Of a stretch of DNA of 37,456 nucleotides, positions 30,647 through 37,456 are shown in pieces. Source of the stretch: Hysterium pulicare CBS 123377 (taxonomy: Eukaryota; Ascomycota; Dothideomycetes; Hysteriales; Hysteriaceae); contig AJFK01000438.1 in assembly GCA_000467715.1 (NCBI GenBank), positions 1 to 37,456 on the forward strand, given 5' to 3'. Each line of letters starts with the position of its first letter. Position 1 is the stretch's first letter. The translations under genes were made by a program, and so were the position numbers. A model generated the notes under the pieces. It made no database searches and was not told the DNA's origin. It saw nothing but the letters and a program-made list of their open reading frames with translations.

Positions 30647-32461
30647 ATGTATCTGCATGATTCATTTCGCGTTGATACCTTGGTCACTGTGCTGTTATTG
30701 TTTGTTCCCGTCGAAACAGCGGCTTTACACACCTCCCGCTCAAGTCGTACGAGAGGCTCTGCGACCTGTCGTTACCTACCAGGCGACGCTGAGTGGCCTG
30801 ATGAGGAAGGCTGGAGCACATTGAACAAGACAACTGGGAGCAGCTTGATTCGCGCATCTCCATTGGCTCACTCGTGCTATGCTTCCAATTTCAACCAAGC
30901 AGAATGCAAAGCGATACAGAATGAATGGGTTAGCGTGATACCATAGTAGGTGCTAGGTGAGCCTTTTCAGGACAAAATCTAATGGCGCCACTTCTCTAGC
31001 CTAAGTGACCCGGTGAATGTCATGGCTCCCGATTGGCAGAACAATTCCTGCAGCCCTTTCCTTCCGTTTACGAATATTAATCGCTCAAGTTCTTGTTCAT
31101 TAGGGAACCTAGCGCAGTACGCAATCAATATTTCTGACGCTAGTACCGCCATCGCTGGAATCCAGTTTGCCAGGGAAAAGAACATCAGACTTACAATCAA
31201 GAACACGGGTCACGATTATCTTGGACGCTCAACCGGGAAGGGTTCCCTAGCCCTCTGGATGCACAATCTTCAGGAAATCACCTTCTTTAACTACAAGAGC
31301 GCCAGCTACACGGGCTTCGCTGCGCGTATTGGCGCTGGCGTCGAGGGCATCGCTGTGACTGAAGCCGCTAGTCAACATGGCTTGCGTGTCGTAGATGGTT
31401 CGTGTCCAACCGTTGGATTATCCGGCGGCTGGGTCCAAGGTGGTGGGCATGGGCCGCTCACTGCCGCGTATGGCCTCGGCGCGGACAATACGCTCGAGTT
31501 TGAAGTCGTCACAGCCGACGGCCAGCATGTCACAGCGATGCCCTTCAACTCCTACGCGGACTTGTACTGGGCGCTCAGCGGCGGTGGCGGGGGTAATTAC
31601 GCCCTCGTGCTCTCCACCACGCTCAAAGCCTACGCCGATGGGCCTGTTGCGGGCGCGAGCTTTACCTTCGCTAATACCAATCCTGACGCTTTCTGGTCCG
31701 CCGTGACGGCATGGATGCAGCATCTCCTGGTGCTGAATGACATCCGGGGGCTCAAGACCATCGGCACCATTACCCCCGCAGGTTTCGCTATGGACTTCGC
31801 CACCTGGCCTGGCGCGACCGTTCAAGACGTCGCGGCAGTGTTGAAGCCCTACTTTCAGACTCTGGCCACTCTCAACGTTTCGCTACTCACCAATACGACA
31901 CTGGTACATCCGAACTATCTCGCGCATATCCAGAACTTTTCCGCCGCTGCAGCATACACGGTCAACGTGACGGTCGCTAGTCGGCTGATTCCCCGCATGC
32001 TCGTGCAGAACAACAATTCGCTGTCAACGCTCGTCTCCACGATGCGCAACATCTCGAATAGCAACCCGGCCATCTTCAACATCATCTCCAGCAACGTATC
32101 GCATAGCGCTAAAATAGCCAATGCCGTCCTGCCCGCGTGGCGAGACTCCCTCTTCCACATGAACTTTGGGCTCTCGCTTGACGAGAACGCTACCTGGGAT
32201 GAGATGTACGCGTACCACGACCTCACCTCGCAGTGGCAGGCGCAGTTTCGGCTTCTCACGCCTAGAGGCGGCTCGTACATAAACGAGGCAACTGTGACGG
32301 ATGCGACGTGGAAGGAGGATTATTTTGGGAGGAATTATGGACGACTCAGAGACATTAAGGCCAAGTATGATAATGAGTCCGTATTTTGGGCGAATGTAGC
32401 TGTCGGGAGTGACGAGTCGTGGACTCCAGCGCCAGATGGGAGGTTGTGTCGTGTGCAATAG
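30647..32461 (+). CDS. secreted BBE-like FAD-linked oxidase (bicovalent flavin)
   Basis: Exons 30647-30945 and 31000-32461 encode 586 aa. The 54-nt intron (gtaggt...tctag) is the only join that keeps frame. The start at 30647 gives a signal peptide core (TLVTVLLLFVPVETA); an in-frame ATG at 30605 is an alternative. The N-terminal part contains CRYLPGDAEWP, as in other fungal berberine-bridge-type oxidases. The FAD domain shows NTGHDYLGRSTG with His171, and GSCPTVGLSGG with Cys235, the pair that links FAD at C8 and C6 in this family. The C-terminal BBE segment (YFGRNYGRLRDIKAKYD) is present. Many N-glycosylation motifs agree with passage through the secretory pathway. Such enzymes oxidise alcohols or amines, or drive oxidative ring closure with O2. 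Next to the hydrolase and PKS it is a likely tailoring enzyme. Confidence 0.9.
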
Positions 32462-32978
32462 CAGGGTTGATGGCGAGTGGCTTTCCCCACGCAAACATAA
32501 TAGCATATATGAATTAAGCATTAAGTAAACGCTCTATATTCTAATCTAAAGAAAAAAATATTTAGTAAAGCTAAACTATATATAAGTAAATATTATATTA
32601 AGTTTTTATTAATAATATATAACTTTTATTTTATAATATAGTATTTTTTTAAAACTTTTAATTTAATTTTTTATTTAATTTTAATTAACTTTTATTTTTA
32701 TTTTTATTAATTTTAACTTTTAAATATTAAATATTAAATATTAAATTTTAAATTTTAAATTTTAATATATTATTATTACTTTAATTTAAATACTCTTGCT
32801 ATACTTAGATTACTTATAACCCCGCTACCTCTTAAAGCAGCTTTGAATTAGCTTTCTTTACAAATACCTAAATAACGCAGCTCAAAGCTTTTTAAGAACC
32901 AAAACTTCCTACATACGCGCAGAAGGCCCTCGACTCAATCATTCACCACTTTATCTCGACTGCACTTGTCGCTCCAAA
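32462..32978. promoter_or_regulatory. promoter of second FAD oxidase, largely AT-rich
   Basis: A 517-nt gap between two tandem flavoprotein genes. The first half to two thirds is the AT-rich island listed separately; the last ~150 nt have normal composition and lead into the ATG at 32979 with a good context (ccaaaATGT). The 3' end of the first oxidase and the promoter of the second must both fit here. Confidence 0.45.
32508..32820. repeat. AT-rich island, probable RIP-degraded sequence
   Basis: About 310 nt almost free of G and C, rich in TA and TTTTA or TTAAA words and short reiterated units (aaatatt and aaatttt near 32720-32765). Its composition matches the island at 28676-28905 and differs sharply from the adjacent genes. 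It is most likely an old repeat erased by RIP. Confidence 0.6.
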
Positions 32979-34662
32979 ATGTCTATGGTAACAGCCACGC
33001 CCGACGAGCTAGCTAGAACCCCTCCCTCGGAGCTTTTTTTCAAGGTTCAATTACAAAACAAAGTCCTGCTACCCGGTGACGAAGAATACAAGGAGCGTCA
33101 GGATAGCTTCTGGTCACTCTACTCCAAAGTGGAGCCGGCTTGTATCGTGCGCCCTACATCTTCAAATGAAGTGTCGGCTATCGTGAAGACTCTGGTAGCC
33201 GCAGGTCAACAGTTTGCTGTGCGGAGCGGAGGTCACACACAATGGACTGGCGCCAACAACATCCAGGACGGCGTCACCATTGATCTTCAGTTTCTGAATT
33301 GGACCAAATTTGATGAGGCCACAGACACAGTCGACCTTGGTCCCGGCGCGCGTTGGAAAGACGTGTACGCTGAGCTGGAGAAGCACGGTCGTGTCGTGGC
33401 TGGTGGTCGCAATGGCAAGGTCGGCGTGGGTGGTCTTCTCCTTGGCGGTGGCAAGACCTTCTTCACAGGTAGCCGGGGCTTTGCTTGCGACGACATTATT
33501 GCCTACGAGGTGGTGTTCGCCGATGGCCGCATTGTCACGGCCGATGCGGACAACCCCCATCAAGACCTGTTTCTGGCTCTCAAGGGTGGATCTGGCAACT
33601 TTGGCATCGTCACCAACTTCAAGATGAGGTGTTTTGTTTGTGAGAAGATATGGGGTGGTCTGAGAATTCTTTCCAAGGACAGCATCGGGGCCGCACTCCA
33701 GGCGCTTGAACACTTCACACCTCGTGTGTCGGAGGATGTGGATAGCAACCTCCTGCTTTTCATCGCATATATGGGTGAGTACAAGGCGTTTCTTGCAGTA
33801 TCAGTCTACAGCTAACCTGGGCATAGTAAGTGCGTAATGCGCTATCTCTCGTCATCCGATTCTCTCTGAAATCGGGAGCTCGTCCTTCCTATCGATGAAC
33901 TACATGCCTATTCTCTGCTAACTTGTGATAGCCCGAACAAAAAGACGTTGTTGTCGTTGAAGCGCTTGTCCAGGTCGGCGCTGTGGAAAATGCGCCCGCG
34001 TACAACAAACTATTGGCACTGCCGTCGGTCATGGACATGTGCAAAATGACAACGATTAAGGAACTCGTCTCTGAATACGACCCAGTACCGAATGGCTACT
34101 AGTGAGTCTCCATTGCGCGATTATGACGAATGTCTCCAACTGCTGATCCCTACCTAGTAATTGTTTCTACACTCTATCCCTCAAGAACGACGCCCGCATC
34201 TTCACCCAAGCGGCCGAACTGCACGACCAAGTCGTGGAAGACCTTAAAGCCCTCATTCCCGAGGGCAACTTCCTAACTGAATGTCTCTTCCAGCCTCTCC
34301 CCAAGCAATTTGGCCAGCGATCGGCCGAGCGCGGCGGCAACATTATGGGCCTGTCAGACCAGCCGGTGGACGGCGTGCTGTGGGTCGCCATCGTCATTGT
34401 CAAGACACCGGAGCAGGAGAAGGTCGCATATCCGAAGCTCCAGGCCTGGGGCGAGGCAGTGCGGGATTTTGCTGCGTCCATCGATGGTGGGCTGCTACCG
34501 TGGGTGTACATGAATTATGCGGACAAGAGCCAGCAGCCACTGGCAAGCTATGGGGCAGAGAATTTGAAGAAAATCAGGGATGTGGCAGCCAAGTATGATC
34601 CGGAGGAGGTATTCCAGAAGCTATGTCCTGGAGGCTTCAAGATTTCGGATGTGAAGCTTTGA
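32979..34662 (+). CDS. FAD-binding PCMH-type oxidase (monocovalent flavin)
   Basis: The first exon runs from 32979 to about 33774 and the last two are 33932-34101 and 34158-34662; the product is about 490 aa. The FAD domain shows VRSGGHTQWTGANN with His86 as probable flavin-linking residue, and VGVGGLLLGGGKTFF plus GFACDDIIAYEVVFADG. Where the bicovalent enzyme has Cys, this one reads GRNGKVGVGG, so only one covalent bond is expected. The C-terminus (AAKYDPEEVFQKLCPGGFKI) is typical. There is no signal peptide, so it is intracellular. The junction between 33775 and 33931 is uncertain: the best canonical solution uses a 14-nt micro-exon (33812-33825) after a 37-nt intron. Similar enzymes oxidise secondary-metabolite alcohols or catalyse oxidative cyclisation. 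It follows the first oxidase in tandem and probably belongs to the cluster. Confidence 0.85.
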
Positions 34663-35176
34663 TTGGGGGTTTATGGCAACACGCTCTCTTATGAGGAGGG
34701 AAAGGTCGCTTCCGTCTATCATTAACAACTTCGCACAAGCGTACGTAATAGTTGTTTGTGTATGCTATCATAGTAACTGGAATAATGATACACATTCAAA
34801 ACGATAGTCATGTTTTACGAGCTTAGTATCTACAAGAAGACAGCCACAGAAGAAATTTGTTAACATAGTAAAACATGTCGGCAACACACATTGATGCGCA
34901 TAAACATGGGGCACTTTGAAACGTGCTGATGAACTCCTATTGGTGCATATTTTGACGGGGATTTGATCAATACTCGAAAACAATCTTTGAAAAAATACAA
35001 ACGAACGACTGTACATAGTCTTTGTGAAATCTTTCAGGTAGCAATTCCAAGTTACATCCTGCGAGGCTCTTCAGCTGTCATTACGCAAACGTTGTACTAA
35101 CGCGAAATCAAATACAACAACACCACACTTCAACAAGATGTCCCCCCTTCCCGGTTTCACAACTCCCCACGTCGAA
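34663..35176. other. intergenic region between convergent genes
   Basis: Holds the 3' ends of the second oxidase and of the rhodopsin-domain gene. It is AT-leaning, with only short frames that show no domain. No RNA gene or repeat was recognised. Confidence 0.5.
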
Positions 35177-36461
35177 TCACACTATTTCTGCAGTCGCCCG
35201 CGCGGAGTTGTGATACGAACTCTCGCCTGGACCAAAAGATCGTGGCGTAGCCTCACGATACGGCCCTCGGTCGGATAACTCAACATAAACATCCTTCTGC
35301 ATACGTATATTCCCTTGAGAAAAGATGAGGTCCTTCCGACTTTCGGTGTCGTTGATCTGGCGCTCCGGCTCCGTACTCTGCTTGCTCTGGGTTTTTGAAC
35401 GGGTCACTTTGCTGTGTAGATAGGTGCGGGTCTTCTTAACGCTCTCGGTATGGCGGAAGAATTGGCGCATGGCTGGTATGCATGCGAGGATTAGCACTCC
35501 TGACATTTCGGAAAGCGCCCAATATGTGAGTGGCACTAGATCCCCTGCTCTACGGGTCAGAAACTTCTGCTCGAAATGCGAGTATCTGACTAGGACGTCT
35601 TGACTTACATGTGATGTCTTCCACAGTAAGATCTGAAGCAGCTACACGTCCAATGCTGCATACGGCAGCGAGGAGGCCACAGCTGAGTAGTAAGTATATG
35701 GCAACGCGAACTTTGCGCTGAATTTGGAGGTGTCGAAGAAGTATAAGGGGGAACAAAGCAAAGATGAGATCGACGACAACGTTGAGACTAACGACAGAAA
35801 TTAGTATCGCTTCGTCGCCGTGGTCACAACTCCCAAGACTCCAAGGCCGCTTACCACCCGAGAAATCTGTCCGCGGCAGTGAATTGCTTAGGAGGGATAC
35901 AAAATCCCGAAGTAGTTGGATCCCACATTTTTTGAATCGGTACACAATGCACTCCAGTGAGAATTATGAGGGCAACCGCCTGTATGGTATTGAGGGCCAG
36001 GCCAAAATAAACCACCCACGACCAGGTCCTGACACGCTCCACCAGGCGGAGCAAGAAAAGGCCGATGGATGTTCTTGCAAGAGCAAGACTGGTGAATCCC
36101 GCAATGTTCACCATGGTATTCAATTTGAGTAACACGATAAGGTCTGACTGGGAAATGTAGTAGATGTGGTGACCATAGCCGTGAGCGAGTAGCAGAGCCG
36201 TGCCAACGTATAATATGAGAGCGGTCAGCTGCGAGTTTGGTCAGTGGGTGTCTTTAGGATGAATTGGAATGGCTCGAGTCTAACATATGATGCGCCAATG
36301 AAGAAGTCATCCCACCCAGCGGCTTGTTTGAGGACAAGACGGGTAATGAGACGGATTCCAACAATGACAGTGGCGATTCCACAACCAAGCCACATGTATA
36401 TTGAAAGCCCAGGGACTGCTCTGTTATCATTAGGGGGCAAATAGCCCACTGGAATAGGCAT
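35177..36461 (-). CDS. rhodopsin-domain integral membrane protein
   Basis: Four exons, 36461-36285, 36228-35855, 35787-35609 and 35544-35177, encode 365 aa. Seven hydrophobic segments are visible. Landmarks of the fungal rhodopsin-like (SAT4/PTH11-related) family are the GWDDFFIGASY segment after helix 1-2, the extracellular pair of cysteines in GVHCVPIQKMWDP and SGFCIPP, LNVVVDLIFALFPL, and TWDLVPLTYWALSEMSG before helix 7. A charged cytoplasmic tail of about 90 residues follows. Such proteins lie in the plasma membrane; some relatives affect host sensing and many sit beside metabolite clusters, but their ligands are mostly unknown. The start at 36461 is chosen because the upstream extension lacks the family pattern. 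It may mark the right border of the cluster. Confidence 0.85.
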
Positions 36462-37336
36462 TGTGTAGATGAATCTATTTTGGAGAGCTGCTTTTCGAGA
36501 AGTTAGCGGATTTGCAGGTAGCAGGATGATATTATATAACAGTTCCAACGTTCGACTACGCCCCTAAAAGACACATGAAACAAAATAACAGGTATCACAC
36601 TAAATTTCAACGGAATCCCGGTCCAACAAAAAACCTTTTATGTACCGTGAGACGACGACAATGAGGAAGTGATGGCTCGGGGGCGGACGTGTCCCATTAG
36701 AATCAGTATCTCCAAATAGCAAATTACTCGCCAGTACTAAGCTCAGCAGTCTGATTAGCGTAATGATCAAAGACATGAAGCCGGGAGAACCTGTTTGGAA
36801 CCATTTCCTCGAATGCAGGAGGAACGATGAATAGCCAGTGACCGGTGATCTATCGAAGTCCGCCATAAAATCTGTCGCTTTACTGCTCACCTGATACGGT
36901 ATGTCAAATTGCGGCACATCGCCCGGTGTCGCGTCTCCAAGTAATGTTTTAACCAATTCAGCTTTCCGGTGGCTTGAGATCCCTGTCTAAGGATTTCCGG
37001 TGGTGGTCAGCTAATATAGTGATATGTAGTGCCGCTAAGCTGCATGAGTCTGTGCATGATTGAATGAACCCAATGTTTGGGTGAGGAGAACATCCGCATG
37101 CTGCTCTTGTAATCTTGGCCCACAACGGTCTTCGTCTTACTCCGGCCCCACCGGCCCTGGCAAACGCTAGGATCGGCCCGCCACACTAACTCGGAGCTTT
37201 TTTTATTCAACCCCGGGGCTTCCTACTTCGTATTGGCTCGGCAGGCTTTCGCATTCGTATTATTTCCACCGAGTATGGGGCCAAATAACCCTAGTGTTAG
37301 TCAGGCCACAATGAAATCACAACGAGATAATTTGTA
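36462..37336. other. intergenic, no convincing gene
   Basis: Upstream region of the rhodopsin-domain gene. Two minus-strand frames (36600-36956, 118 codons; 37007-37210, 67 codons) have no recognisable domain, and I could not connect them to each other or to the downstream gene by splicing. Treat as promoter and spacer. Confidence 0.4.
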
Positions 37337-37456
37337 ATCAACCCAACTGCAATTTTAGATTATTGCGCAACTATAACTAATATAATACTATAAGTTAAGT
37401 ATTTAATTTCTTTATTCTTTATAATATTATTCTTTCTTTTTTTTTTTTTTTTTTTT
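37337..37456. repeat. AT-rich end with 20-nt T run
   Basis: The last ~120 nt are nearly all A and T, like the two islands inside the cluster, and the window ends in 20 consecutive T (37437-37456). This may be the edge of a larger RIP-degraded block or an assembly break at a homopolymer. Confidence 0.5.

Noticed and set aside
31395-31825. frames of 103-135 codons on both strands inside the BBE-like oxidase
   Set aside because: They overlap the well-supported oxidase frame in GC-rich sequence where open shadow frames are expected.
36600-36956. 118-codon minus-strand frame upstream of the rhodopsin-domain gene
   Set aside because: No domain recognised and no splice chain joins it to the downstream gene, whose own start is clear. 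It is most likely a chance frame.

Overview
The window is nuclear DNA of a filamentous ascomycete (Pezizomycotina). The genes carry short GT-AG introns (about 48-125 nt) with CTRAC-like branch points. The protein families are typical of moulds: a highly reducing polyketide synthase, berberine-bridge-type flavoproteins, a rhodopsin-domain membrane protein and a heme-thiolate peroxidase. AT-only islands look like RIP scars. I found no tRNA, rRNA, CRISPR array or intact transposon. Exon models were built by hand from reading frames and splice signals, and each chosen model keeps frame from start to stop except where stated.

Left part (about 0.4-14.3 kb), accessory and housekeeping genes: an archaemetzincin-like zinc protease (minus), a secreted heme-thiolate peroxidase (plus), a CCDC174-like nuclear protein (minus), a cation/Ca2+ exchanger (minus), an Nramp metal transporter (plus) and a large fungal zinc-cluster-like transcription factor (plus).

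Right part (about 15.7-36.5 kb), a polyketide biosynthetic gene cluster: a TauD/TfdA 2-oxoglutarate dioxygenase (minus, 386 aa); a ten-exon highly reducing PKS of 2412 aa (minus) with order KS-MAT-DH-degenerate MT-ER-KR-ACP and no release domain; an alpha/beta-hydrolase resembling fumagillin-type polyketide transferases (minus, 304 aa); a secreted BBE-like flavo-oxidase with both covalent-FAD residues (plus, 586 aa), divergent from the hydrolase; a second, intracellular FAD oxidase with only the histidine (plus, about 490 aa); and a seven-helix rhodopsin-domain membrane protein (minus, 365 aa).

Inferred working model: the PKS makes a reduced chain without C-methylation, the hydrolase releases it or transfers it to an acceptor, and the two flavo-oxidases plus the dioxygenase tailor it. 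I cannot name the product. The AT-rich islands lie between the PKS and the hydrolase, between the two oxidases, and at the right end, where the window stops in a run of T.
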